Below are positions 1 through 8,215 of a stretch of DNA of 34,718 nt, piece by piece. The DNA is from JAHBNG01 sp039028975 (GTDB taxonomy: Bacteria > Chloroflexota > Anaerolineae > Caldilineales > Caldilineaceae). How positions within the stretch are numbered: the stretch's first letter is position 1; every line of letters begins with the position of its first letter. Position numbers and translations under genes: made by a program. The stretch lies in the NCBI GenBank assembly GCA_039028975.1, contig JBCCHB010000167.1:1-34718 (forward strand), in the 5' to 3' direction. The notes beneath the pieces are model-generated. The model worked only from the letters and a program-made list of their open reading frames with translations. It was not told where the DNA came from and searched no databases.

Positions 1-1
1 C

Positions 2-172
2 ACACGAAACATTTGGACAGAAATACTTGGATGGGTCCATTTTCTTGCTCCCTTTCTTGCTTTTTTAGGGATTAGTTTGACTCGGAAACCCTTTTTTGGC
101 AAATTGGACCCTTTTTCTCGCTTAGATGTATCTATACCACACAATAGGCAGCTGAGTTTAACACAAAATTAG
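2..172 (+). CDS. C-terminal end of a membrane protein (partial, cut by window edge)
   Basis: Frame 2 is open from the first base to a TAG at 170-172 and gives 56 residues. It contains one hydrophobic stretch (about residues 8-24, WVHFLAPFLAFLGISL) followed by a polar tail rich in basic and aromatic residues, as at the end of a permease or polytopic membrane protein. No start codon is visible, so the gene must begin upstream of the window. It converges with the P-type ATPase gene, leaving a spacer of about 58 bases. The family cannot be recognised from so short a tail, and a chance open frame is possible. Confidence 0.4.
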   Translation, partial: TRNIWTEILGWVHFLAPFLAFLGISLTRKPFFGKLDPFSRLDVSIPHNRQLSLTQN

Positions 173-230
173 ATTCTTTCATGCTTTTACTGCGCATAGG
201 CTCATTGCAAACCACACTTGAATCCAGAAA

Positions 231-2420
231 TTAATCGACATCACTTCTATCAAGGTACACATTTGGTTTGCGTCTATAGTTAAGCAATGGTTGCATGGCG
301 TTAGTAATGCCAGTTGATAGACCAATCCAAGCGAGAGTAGAGGCAGTAAAGATTCCAAAATGCAATAGGAAAACACCAGTGACACAGATAATTCCTGGCA
401 TTGTACCAGCCAGAAAGACTCGCTGCATACTAGATTCAAGCTTATCTGCTAAAGTAAATAGCTTAGGCAGCTGTTGCAACGTACCATCCATCAAAATAAT
501 TTGTGCTGTATCTGTTGCTAGGGTTGTAGCACCGCGTAATGAGATAGAAACATTCGCCTTTTTTAAAGCAATCGAATCATTAATACCATCACCGATAAAA
601 CAGACGGACTTCCCTGATTGTTGGAGTTGTGCAACCAGTTCGGCTTTGTCTTTAGGTAGCACTTGAGCAAAAAAATGGTCAATCCCCAGTAAGCTGGCCA
701 GTCTTCGCGTGGGCTGTACCTGATCGCCTGAAATAATAAACAGCTCCAGGTCGCGTGCTTTCAGCGCACGAATGACCTCTATTGCTTCAGGGCGCGTTGT
801 CGGAATCAGCTCGATGGCACCGACAACTTGATTATCAATGGCAATGTAGACAACTGAATTTCCCTCCTGATCGCACTTTGCTTGAACTGCTTGAAGCAAT
901 TCTGCATTATCGGTCTGCCCATTCTGAACATATCGTTCGCTGCCAATTTGCAGTCGGTGAGTAGAACCATTCTTTTCCTCGATCGTCGCTTCTAATCCAA
1001 ATCCCGTCGAATAGATGGTGTCCGAAATAGTAGGAATATCAAGTTGGCGTAGGTTTGCCTCATCCAAAATGGCATGAGCGATAGGGTGACTTTGCTTATG
1101 CTCAACTGCCGCAGCATAGCGTAACAAAGCTATCTCAGTGTAAGTTGAAAAACTATGGATTTCCCCTACGGTTAGCTGTTCTAGTGTCAATGTCCCCGTT
1201 TTATCAAAAACAACGGTATCAACACCTGTAAGAAGCTCTAAAGCACGACCATCTTTGACAAAGATACCTTCCTTAGCTGTAATTTGTAAGAAGTTTAAGA
1301 CACATAGAGGTCCTGTATAGCGAAGTTGGAAGCCAACTGAACAACTTAGTAACGCACTAGCACTAACTGGCCCTAATACCCCCCAAGCTACCGCACTTAG
1401 CGCCAATGTTGGTATGACACTTTGATTGGCAATCCTCTCACCGGTGAGTTCTATAGTGGTGCGATAATCAGATGTCTGTTTCAGAATTTCGCCAATCTGT
1501 CCTGTTAGCGTCTTTTCACCCATTTGCTCTACGCAAACGACAATGCTTCCCGATAAAAGCATGGTTCCAGCATATACGCCATTATTGATACCTTTTTCAA
1601 CTGGTCGTCCTTCACCAGTCAACATATGTTCGTCGATAGTGGCATATCCGCTGGCAATGGTCCCGTCCACCGGAATCAATTCACCAGCATGAACAATAAT
1701 GTTATCTCCGGTTTGAATATTTTCGAGAGCAACTTCTACTTCCACCCCATTTTTTTGACACCAGACGGTCTGCGGCATGTCGCCCCACAGACTTACCAAA
1801 TTCTGTTGTGATACATCCCTCGTCTTGTACAGAAATTTCTGGCTAAATACATACAGCATGCTAAACAAAGAGAATATCCAAAACTTCCTCAAGAGCAAAT
1901 ATGAAGTCATTCCGATACCAACCAACATAGGGACACCGATCTTTTGCTCGTGGACAATATCGGAAAATGCTTCCTGAATATTAGATAGAGTCCGTTTTAA
2001 TAGGAATGGCACGCTTAGCCACATCATTGGTGGATAGAAAATAATACTGGTCGTATTCAAGGTGAACATCAGGACTGATAGGGCCAAAGTGCGATTAATT
2101 TTTCTTTCTGTCTGTGTAATCTCGCCTCTGTTGTACTGCGATAAATCAGCTGCATCTTGGGGTAGGACTTGTTTGTCCAAACCGAAGTATCGTTGAATGA
2201 TAGCTTCACCGCTTGTATACATGGTATCCAAAAACGGATCAAGATGATTGTTTTGGAATTTTGTCACCTCTTGTAACGCAAGGGATGAGGCTGTTGGTCG
2301 AAGAGAACTGGCCTCCCCCGCTGTAAGTGAAGTTACGAGCGTGTTCTTGAATCGTTTTCTTTTGCGCTCTCTTGTATCCATATATATATTATTTACTGCT
2401 GCTCTCAATTTGATCAACAT
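231..2420 (-). CDS. P-type (P1-like, heavy-metal-type) ATPase lacking the CPC motif
   Basis: An ion-pumping ATPase of the inner membrane. Visible motifs, numbered from the ATG at 2420, are the actuator loop TGEG (about 268-271, TGES in most relatives), the phosphorylation motif DKTGTLT with Asp about 406, an SHP motif near 444-446 like the HP dipeptide of P1B pumps, and the hinge GDGIND about 610-615. The helix before the phosphorylation site, where P1B pumps carry CPC, SPC or TPC, reads SCSVGFQLRYTGP, so the usual thiolate site is absent. There is no N-terminal HMA CxxC domain. A GTG six bases upstream is also in frame, but AAAGG sits at a good distance from the ATG. Length (729 aa) fits the family. 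It lies 64 bases downstream of the methyltransferase on the same strand and may be cotranscribed. The transported ion cannot be told from the sequence. Confidence 0.85.
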   Translation of the reverse strand: MLIKLRAAVNNIYMDTRERKRKRFKNTLVTSLTAGEASSLRPTASSLALQEVTKFQNNHLDPFLDTMYTSGEAIIQRYFGLDKQVLPQDAADLSQYNRGEITQTERKINRTLALSVLMFTLNTTSIIFYPPMMWLSVPFLLKRTLSNIQEAFSDIVHEQKIGVPMLVGIGMTSYLLLRKFWIFSLFSMLYVFSQKFLYKTRDVSQQNLVSLWGDMPQTVWCQKNGVEVEVALENIQTGDNIIVHAGELIPVDGTIASGYATIDEHMLTGEGRPVEKGINNGVYAGTMLLSGSIVVCVEQMGEKTLTGQIGEILKQTSDYRTTIELTGERIANQSVIPTLALSAVAWGVLGPVSASALLSCSVGFQLRYTGPLCVLNFLQITAKEGIFVKDGRALELLTGVDTVVFDKTGTLTLEQLTVGEIHSFSTYTEIALLRYAAAVEHKQSHPIAHAILDEANLRQLDIPTISDTIYSTGFGLEATIEEKNGSTHRLQIGSERYVQNGQTDNAELLQAVQAKCDQEGNSVVYIAIDNQVVGAIELIPTTRPEAIEVIRALKARDLELFIISGDQVQPTRRLASLLGIDHFFAQVLPKDKAELVAQLQQSGKSVCFIGDGINDSIALKKANVSISLRGATTLATDTAQIILMDGTLQQLPKLFTLADKLESSMQRVFLAGTMPGIICVTGVFLLHFGIFTASTLAWIGLSTGITNAMQPLLNYRRKPNVYLDRSDVD

Positions 2421-2484
2421 GTTCACCTTTATTCTAATTCAAGACAGACATCATATACCTCATTTTCATTCTTCGTCTACTTCC

Positions 2485-3342
2485 TCACTTCCTCACTTGA
2501 AATAAAATACTTGGACAGCGCTCTCCAAGCTCATATGTAGGGAAATTACAAACCTCTTCAACGAACTTTGACGAAAACAGATCACGAATTTGTCTTAGAG
2601 TTGGAAAAGTGAGAATACTTTCCGATTTTTCATACACATTGATAGTCTTTAGAACATCAATAGACCATCCTAGCTCGTTCATCAACTCTTCTGGTTCAGG
2701 AATCTCTTGCTGCCAGCATTCTAAAACTCTACGCGTAGTAAGCTCATTTTCAACGTTATTTTGCAAAGCCATCGCCAAACGCCATTTAAAGACATGGAAA
2801 TTACCAATAGAGCTGGACTTCAGTTGTGTAAAGACATGCTTCACATTTTCAGGTTGATCCAAATTTAAGAAAATTCTTAGGGACAAAAAGCCCTGTGGTT
2901 TAAGAACTCTGAAGATTTCGCTCAAGACGACCTTATAATCATTTTGATAATCGAGCAAAACAAAACTTCCATCTCCTACAACCATATCGCAAGAGCTATC
3001 TGGCAGATCAAGCTCACGCCAATTCCCACAAATAGCTCTTCCCCGTTGCACTTGTTTTCTAGGCCACACTTGGTCAATCATTAAGGGTGAACTATCAATT
3101 CCGATAATATTAGTGTCTTCGGGCCATGGCAGAAGGGCGATCTCCGGAGTTACCCCTAGTATGGCAACTTGGTTAGGTGTAGAATCAGTGTTCTGTAATC
3201 TTGGGAAACACTCTCTCTGTATAAAATTTAGATCCTCATAACTTGGTCGTAGTGGAGGGGCCACTAGATTCCACGCGCTAGAATACTTATTCCACTGAAT
3301 GTTAGAATCAATATGAGTAGTATGTGCACTATTTGAATTCAT
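2485..3342 (-). CDS. class I SAM-dependent methyltransferase
   Basis: A soluble 285-residue protein with a Rossmann methyltransferase core. Around residue 60 is a nucleotide-binding strand-loop (VAILGVTPEIA), a variant of the glycine-rich motif I. It is followed by IIGIDSSP (acidic residue expected to hold the SAM ribose) and DMVVGDGSFVLLD (post-motif region). SEIFRVLKPQGFLSLRIF matches the motif before the fifth strand of Methyltransf_11/25-type enzymes. The C-terminal half (about 170-285) is helical and unrecognised and could give substrate specificity. It is encoded just upstream of the P-type ATPase on the same strand. The substrate is unknown. Confidence 0.75.
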   Translation of the reverse strand: MNSNSAHTTHIDSNIQWNKYSSAWNLVAPPLRPSYEDLNFIQRECFPRLQNTDSTPNQVAILGVTPEIALLPWPEDTNIIGIDSSPLMIDQVWPRKQVQRGRAICGNWRELDLPDSSCDMVVGDGSFVLLDYQNDYKVVLSEIFRVLKPQGFLSLRIFLNLDQPENVKHVFTQLKSSSIGNFHVFKWRLAMALQNNVENELTTRRVLECWQQEIPEPEELMNELGWSIDVLKTINVYEKSESILTFPTLRQIRDLFSSKFVEEVCNFPTYELGERCPSILFQVRK

Positions 3343-3408
3343 TTAACGTATTCCTATACTTTATGATTTTTTAAAAATGAAGGATTTGGGGGGTAGATCC
3401 GAACGAAC

Positions 3409-3531
3409 TCAATTAGCGAGTAATTCATCGGTCCATTTGGCAGCTTTCCCTTTTAGAGGAACATCGGCGGGGCGCGTATAGTCTAAGAGGGCATTTGAAT
3501 ATTCTACCTCTGGTGGAAGCAAGATATACAT
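3409..3531 (-). pseudogene. detached DUF4058 C-terminal remnant
   Basis: The minus strand encodes about 40 residues ending in a TGA at 3411-3409. The segment PPEVEYSNALLDYTRP followed by ADVPLKG and WTDELL resembles the proline-rich tail that ends DUF4058 proteins. The intact DUF4058 gene immediately upstream ends 10 bases away in another frame with a related peptide (LLLEAEYSNTL), and both carry the DNA word GAATATTCAAAT followed by RCCCTC. I read this as the leftover tail of a partly deleted tandem copy or of an original longer end. An ATG at 3531 exists but has no clear ribosome-binding site, so expression is doubtful. Confidence 0.5.
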
Positions 3532-3538
3532 TGCCCGT

Positions 3539-4285
3539 TTACTCGACTAGCGACGACCCGAGGGTATTTGAATATTCAGCCTCTAACAGTAGATCATAGG
3601 CAACCGAGTCATACACGCTGCTAAATGCCTGCTGCAAATCCAGGGCAACATCGTCATCCTCTGGCAGAAGGGGAATAGGAATTGAGGGCAAAGATTGGTT
3701 CAGGCCAATCTCCCAGACGTCTGTAATGGGCCGTTTTTGCCAACGACTCAGAAAGACAAAGTATGGAGCGTTTGGCAGCTCTTGGCGCATGGGAACCCGT
3801 GTTCCGTTGCGCAGCAGATCGATCCCTAGTAGATGAGAGGTACTCAGCAAGATCCGCGTGCGTTTTTCCGCATATTCACGATAGCCATGTCCGCGCTTAT
3901 TGACTGGAGAAAGAATCTCAACTAGTGTGACCAATTGACGCTCTTCCACATCACGAATTTCAACAGAGACTTGGGGCACTATCTCAGGCATTTGTGTGGC
4001 TACTTGTAGCGTTGGTTCCAGCATAGAAACGCCACCATCATTTCTCAGCAGCGGCACTGGTGAACGCTCAATAACGCCTATGTCTGGATATACATTATCA
4101 CTTTTGGCTGTGATGGCTAAATCATCTGGAGCATCTGTCACCGAACGACGTATTGTGAGTGCCAAGTACCGCGGTCTCAATGCCGGTCGCAATTGACGTG
4201 CAATTTCTAAGCCAAATTCGTTGTGAAAACTAGTCCACTCATTGCCCTCTAAATAAGGATCCATGCCTGGAAAAGGTGACGGCAT
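3539..4285 (-). CDS. DUF4058 family protein
   Basis: A 248-residue soluble protein starting MPSPFPGMDPYLE, the N-terminal signature of the DUF4058 family common in cyanobacteria and Chloroflexota. Further family-like segments are RPALRPRYLALTIRR, then VEIRDVEERQLVTLVEILSPVNKRG and YVFLSR-type strands, which give the fold a nuclease-like (PD-(D/E)XK-style) look. A catalytic role is only a guess. An in-frame TTG 12 bases upstream is possible, but the ATG gives the family N-terminus and has GGGG six bases before it. The C-terminus is abnormal: it stops before the usual DYxxP...WxxELL tail, and such a tail lies just downstream in another frame. Function unknown. Confidence 0.75.
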   Translation of the reverse strand: MPSPFPGMDPYLEGNEWTSFHNEFGLEIARQLRPALRPRYLALTIRRSVTDAPDDLAITAKSDNVYPDIGVIERSPVPLLRNDGGVSMLEPTLQVATQMPEIVPQVSVEIRDVEERQLVTLVEILSPVNKRGHGYREYAEKRTRILLSTSHLLGIDLLRNGTRVPMRQELPNAPYFVFLSRWQKRPITDVWEIGLNQSLPSIPIPLLPEDDDVALDLQQAFSSVYDSVAYDLLLEAEYSNTLGSSLVE

Positions 4286-4384
4286 AAAAAGCCCCAATTG
4301 TTAGCAAAAACAGATTCATCAAGTACAAAGTTATCCACTCATATTCTAGCACACACGTTTCATGACTTCAAACAAAATTTTTCT

Positions 4385-4401
4385 GCTAACGATCTGTTAG
4401 C
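4385..4401. promoter_or_regulatory. short inverted repeat upstream of the propeller lipoprotein gene
   Basis: GCTAAC-GATCT-GTTAGC, a 6-bp arm palindrome about 90 bases before the ATG at 4492, followed by a related GTTAAC. It could be an operator for the lipoprotein/MBL pair, but nothing nearby identifies a regulator and a chance palindrome of this size is possible. Confidence 0.25.
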
Positions 4402-4491
4402 CCCCCTGTTAACGCTGCTCGAATAGAATCCTATTGACGGCTGGGCAGATGCTCCGGCTATACATACCTCTTAGATCAATAGGAGCTACAT

Positions 4492-6285
4492 ATGAACCAA
4501 AACTATCGAAAGAATAAGCTGGTACTTCTCTGCGTGGGAATACTCGCCGTCTTACTCTTCTCCGCTTGTGTACCTATGGGACACGGGATGGGCCATGAAG
4601 GTGGGATGCGTGGTGAACATGCTCGAGGTCATGATGGTGAGATGAAAAAAGCAAGCAAGATGCATGGTGACATGATGCGGCCTCCTACCGTGACCATCGC
4701 CAGCGAGCGGTTTTTCCCAGAATCCGTGGCTGTCCATCACGGAACGGCTTATGTATCAGCCTTCTTCAGTGGAGAAATCCAGAAGATCGACATGATGAGC
4801 GGCGAAGCTGAGATGCTGGTTGAGGCCGGTAATGATGGTGTCGTTATGGGTTGGGGTCTTTGGTATGATAATGAAAATGACCTATTAATAGCTTGTGCCA
4901 ACCGCAACCAGATGGGGCCTCAAGAGAATAACAATGCTGCACGCGCAATCGACCCTGACAGCGGCGAGATTCTTGAGACATGGGAGCTACCCGTGAGGGC
5001 CATGTGTAACTCTATCTTTACCGATGGGGACGGCAACGTCTATCTGAGCGATGTCAGCACTGGTGCCTCGATTGTCAAAATTGATCGCTCTACGGGTGAA
5101 GCGGTTACCTGGCTCGACGAGCCATCTTGGGAGAATGACTCCGGCTTTGGCGTTGGTGGTCTGATTTGGGATGGATCTGACAGCCTCTATGCCAGTGCTG
5201 GTGGTCCACTCTTCCGCGTGCCGATTAACGAAGATGGCACTGCGGGTGAGCCAATCATGCAGACAATTTTGGATGCGGACGGGAACGAACTACCTGCCCT
5301 AGGCTTTGACGGCTTTGCTTTTGCTGGCGACAATACCATGATTGGCGCGGCCTTTGATTTTGAGGCCTTCCAAAGTCAGGTCGTGAAAGCTGTGGCCATT
5401 GGTGACGAGACAGTACAAACGGAGGTCATCTTTACCGACGCTATCGGCATTACAGGCATCGATGTGGAACACGATCACATATTTGCCGTTGATGGGCAGA
5501 TTATTCAGGCCCTCTTTGTAGAAGAGTATGAGGCTGCTCCCTTCCTGATTCAGACCATTAATATGCACGGCGAGATGAACGCAATGAAATCAGCCATGGC
5601 TGATGATGAGGGCGGCAGCTACAACGGCCCTGTTACAGAAATTGCCATTCGTCGCCTCAACGACGGGCAGGATGTGGATGAGTTTGCTGCAGCCCGGGAT
5701 GCTTTTGTCGCCCAGCTTAAGCAACAGCCAGGAGTCAGCAGCGACCGTGAGTTTGCACCCTTTGTCGATTTCCTCACCTTTGGTCCGCCAGAACCACCTG
5801 TATTCATCGGTATGACCGAGTATGAGAGTTTAGCGGACTTTGAAGCTGCTGGTGGTGCATTGAGCGATGGTGCAGAAGCAGGTGCTTTCTTTTCGACCTT
5901 TACGCCAGAGGTTTTTACTGTATTGCGCCCACTCAATCCAGAAGATGGCTATGATCTCGCCGCCTTTGCGACCGAATCTGGCCAAGTGTTAGAGGTGGCT
6001 GCTCGTGATCTCTCTTCCTACGAAAACTTTGATATGGTTGACTATGAAACCAAGCGAGACGCTTTTCTGGAAGCACTCTCCCAGCAGCCCGGCTGGGTAG
6101 CCGAAATGCAGTGGGTCTCGCTCTTCGATCCCAATCTGGTCGTGGGCATGACCGTCTACGAGAGCGCCGAAGCGTATCAGGCCATCTACTCATCGGAATT
6201 TGGGCAGTCACAAATCGCTCAGGACTTTGGCGGCGGTTATCCGCTTGTAGCGGGTTATGCTTCCTTGGATGCACGAGCCGAATAG
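4492..6285 (+). CDS. lipoprotein: beta-propeller fused to two ABM-like domains
   Basis: A 597-residue exported lipoprotein. The ATG has AGGAG six bases upstream. A signal helix ends in the lipobox FSAC (Cys about 26), followed by a His/Met-rich linker (about 27-62, with MGHGMGHEGG and MHGDMM) that could bind copper or another soft metal. Residues about 65-365 form a propeller of the SMP-30/NHL kind with repeated strand pairs (VYLSDVSTG, LYASAGG). After residue about 380 come two successive units of about 100 residues (EIAIRRLNDGQDVDEFAAARDAF; YETKRDAFLEALSQQPGW) with FxS/YES...F-type patterns typical of dimeric alpha/beta barrel (ABM-like) domains. It lies 117 bases upstream of the MBL gene on the same strand and is probably expressed with it. 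Role unknown; an extracellular sensing, binding or oxidation role is a guess. Confidence 0.7.
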   Translation: MNQNYRKNKLVLLCVGILAVLLFSACVPMGHGMGHEGGMRGEHARGHDGEMKKASKMHGDMMRPPTVTIASERFFPESVAVHHGTAYVSAFFSGEIQKIDMMSGEAEMLVEAGNDGVVMGWGLWYDNENDLLIACANRNQMGPQENNNAARAIDPDSGEILETWELPVRAMCNSIFTDGDGNVYLSDVSTGASIVKIDRSTGEAVTWLDEPSWENDSGFGVGGLIWDGSDSLYASAGGPLFRVPINEDGTAGEPIMQTILDADGNELPALGFDGFAFAGDNTMIGAAFDFEAFQSQVVKAVAIGDETVQTEVIFTDAIGITGIDVEHDHIFAVDGQIIQALFVEEYEAAPFLIQTINMHGEMNAMKSAMADDEGGSYNGPVTEIAIRRLNDGQDVDEFAAARDAFVAQLKQQPGVSSDREFAPFVDFLTFGPPEPPVFIGMTEYESLADFEAAGGALSDGAEAGAFFSTFTPEVFTVLRPLNPEDGYDLAAFATESGQVLEVAARDLSSYENFDMVDYETKRDAFLEALSQQPGWVAEMQWVSLFDPNLVVGMTVYESAEAYQAIYSSEFGQSQIAQDFGGGYPLVAGYASLDARAE

Positions 6286-6402
6286 TCTCCATATTTTTGC
6301 ACAGTTTTTCCATAAGATTGCTCTTCTATCTTCAGCACAGAATCCGCATACTACAGGGTAGTCGTTCTATCTTTTATCTCTAAAAATCAAGGAGAACAAA
6401 CA

Positions 6403-7413
6403 ATGTACAACAATCAAACTGCTCTTTCTCGTCGTCGATTCCTCCAAATGACGGGCGCCGTTGGTGGCACCTTGGCTCTGGCAGCATGTGTGCCCCTAGA
6501 GGAACTAGAAACCATGAGAGAGCATGATGGGTCTCACGGTGAGGGTGACAAACATGATGGCGAAATGACCATGCACGGTGACGGAATGATGGCCCCCGAA
6601 GCCAGTGAAAGCATGAGCATGGAATCCGGTTCTACCGTTAGCATCTATGCAATGGAAGGCGCCTCAATTCATACTTACACTGGCGGTCCGGCTGGCAACG
6701 GCACCTACATTGTCGAAGGTGAAAATAGCCTCGTCTTGGTCGATGGTCAATTCCTAGCACCTGTTGCTCAAGAGTTTCGCAGTTATGCTGACGGCTTGGA
6801 AAAATCGATTGACCGCCTGATTTTAACCCATGAGCATCCAGATCACTGGTTTGGATTGGGTGCCGCCTTTGAGGACGTTGCTATCCACACGAGTGCTGGA
6901 ACCCAGGCATTCCTCAACGAATCCGGCCCAGCCACGCTTGAGGCACGTGCCGAATCCATGGGTGCTGTCAACAACTACGTCTCGATTGAGAATCTGCTGC
7001 CTGATGGTGGCGAAACCGTCGACGGTATTGCCTACGAGTATCGGGTCTACCAAGATGCTGAGGCTGACGAACAAGTTGTGGCCATGCTGCCTGACCAAGG
7101 TGTCATGCTCATCGGCGACCTGATATATAACAACTGGCATCTCGTTCTGAGCCAAGAGTTCGACAATTGGATTAGCTATCTGGAAGAGTTGAAAGATCTT
7201 GACGGTTATTCCCTCGTTTTACCAGGGCATGGACTGCCTGGCGGTAAAGAGTTGTTTGGCGACACAATTGATTACCTAACAACTGCTCGTGATCTCTTTG
7301 GAAATGCCGAAGGGCCAGATGATTTCCAAGCCAAGATGCTGGAAGTCTATCCAGATCGAGAAGGTGCATTCTTCTGGGATCTGATTTTGGGGCGGCTATA
7401 TCCTCAATCGTAA
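6403..7413 (+). CDS. Tat-exported metallo-beta-lactamase-fold hydrolase, lipoprotein
   Basis: 336 residues, start ATG with AAGGAG upstream. The N-terminus has a twin-arginine motif (SRRRFLQM, residues 9-16) and a lipobox LAAC29, so it should be exported folded and lipid-anchored. A His/Met/Asp-rich linker follows (about 36-75). The MBL core shows THEHPDH (His143, His145, Asp147, His148), Asp239 in IGDL and His276 in PGHG. The position between the first and second motifs where most MBL enzymes have a zinc His reads DAEADEQVV (Glu220/Glu223), as in alkylsulfatase-type enzymes that use Glu. It is paralogous to the MBL lipoprotein at 27269-28657. Substrate unknown. Confidence 0.8.
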   Translation: MYNNQTALSRRRFLQMTGAVGGTLALAACVPLEELETMREHDGSHGEGDKHDGEMTMHGDGMMAPEASESMSMESGSTVSIYAMEGASIHTYTGGPAGNGTYIVEGENSLVLVDGQFLAPVAQEFRSYADGLEKSIDRLILTHEHPDHWFGLGAAFEDVAIHTSAGTQAFLNESGPATLEARAESMGAVNNYVSIENLLPDGGETVDGIAYEYRVYQDAEADEQVVAMLPDQGVMLIGDLIYNNWHLVLSQEFDNWISYLEELKDLDGYSLVLPGHGLPGGKELFGDTIDYLTTARDLFGNAEGPDDFQAKMLEVYPDREGAFFWDLILGRLYPQS

Positions 7414-7452
7414 CTTGAATGTGGTCGGTGCATAGTTCAATATGATTTGATA

Positions 7453-7881
7453 ATACCATTTGCGGAATCAAAGACCGTGAATTATGGATATCGTAGCCCG
7501 TCCATTTTGGCTAACCATTACCCATAAGTATTAGTGCGAACTATATCTTCAAGACACATGTATTTGCAATAATTCCCGATTATGTCAACTCAAAAGCCTA
7601 TTGGGGCATCATTTACGGTCGAATTTATTGGAGTACTGAACACAATATACACATTTCTCATGATTTCATGTGCATACATGCATTTTGACTCTTCATGATG
7701 CTAAACATCCATATCCATGACATAATGCATTGAAAATAGCGCTGTGTTTTGCCGTTTGCTCTAGACATTACGACTTGTGGGTAAAGGTAAGCCATTTTGG
7801 GCGGGATGCCAGGGGTACCTAAGTGCTTCCGCCCTGCAAGGACGGGCTACAATTTATGGCCTTTGACCTGGCAGTTGGTAT
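7453..7881. repeat. repeat R1, copy A (TIR element split by a MITE)
   Basis: Two pieces (7453-7510 and 7801-7881) align end to end with the uninterrupted copy at 14646-14779. The outer ends are imperfect inverted repeats (ATACCATTTGCGGAATCAAA at the left; the right end on the other strand begins ATACCAACTGCCAGGTCAAA). The joined element is about 139 bp with no coding capacity, so it is a non-autonomous TIR element. The interruption is the MITE listed separately. Confidence 0.8.
7511..7791. mobile_element. 281-bp MITE inserted in R1 with 9-bp target duplication
   Basis: The ends are 18-bp imperfect inverted repeats, CTAACCATTACCCATAAG at 7511-7528 and the complement of CTTACCTTTACCCACAAG at 7774-7791 (15 of 18 match). 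The 9-bp word CCATTTTGG occurs at both borders (7502-7510 and 7792-7800) but only once in the uninterrupted R1 copy at 14646, which proves insertion with a 9-bp duplication. No transposase frame lies inside, so it must have been moved by an enzyme encoded elsewhere. A 9-bp duplication would fit several DDE families; the family is not identifiable here. Confidence 0.85.
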
Positions 7882-7894
7882 AATTTAGGCCCAT

Positions 7895-8215
7895 CTGTGA
7901 GGGAGGGGAGAAGGAGCAACAATTCCCCTCCCCCACGACGCCAACCTTTACCCACATCTTGAGCCAGAAAAATAGTTGCTCGATGCCCATTCGATGCTAC
8001 CCTTCGGCGTAGCTCAAGGACCAGCAGTCGGGCTACCAAACAGACGCCCTCTCAGGAGGGCTGATGGGTCGACAATTCAGCCCCTTGAAAGGGGCGTCCG
8101 CTTTCTAGTCCCGGGTTTTAACCCAGGGCGTGTATCACAAACCAACCAGCTCTAGGTAAAGGTTCTCCCAGTTTGGGAGACCAAGGGCGAGGGCGGAAAC
8201 ACCGATTCAAATTTG
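7895..8215 (-). ncRNA. candidate structured RNA (possible HEARO/omega-RNA-like relic)
   Basis: A gene-free stretch packed with hairpins: an 8-bp stem of GGAGGGGA with TCCCCTCC (7902-7931), GCTAC/GTAGC (7996-8013), GCCCTC-TCAG-GAGGGC (8046-8061), GCCCCTT-GA-AAGGGGC (8080-8095), GGGTTTTAACCC (8113-8124) and CTCCCA-GTT-TGGGAG (8165-8179). GACGCC (8043) can also pair with GGCGTC (8092). Serial short GC-rich stems with an A/G-rich tail recall the guide RNAs of IscB/TnpB elements read on the minus strand, but no IscB or TnpB gene is adjacent. Strand, ends and identity are inferred. It could instead be a palindromic repeat cluster. The flank 8216-8329 shows nothing recognisable. Confidence 0.3.

Noticed and set aside
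5933..6383. Overlapping frames on both strands at the end of the propeller lipoprotein
   Set aside because: Arg/Pro-rich shadows of the real gene without family motifs or start signals.
7511..7791. Insertion sequence with its own transposase
   Set aside because: The 281-bp element has no open frame of useful length, so it is classed as non-autonomous.
7854..8039. Minus-strand 61-codon open frame as a gene
   Set aside because: Low-complexity Gly/Leu/Arg peptide lying across hairpins and the R1 end, with no ribosome-binding site.
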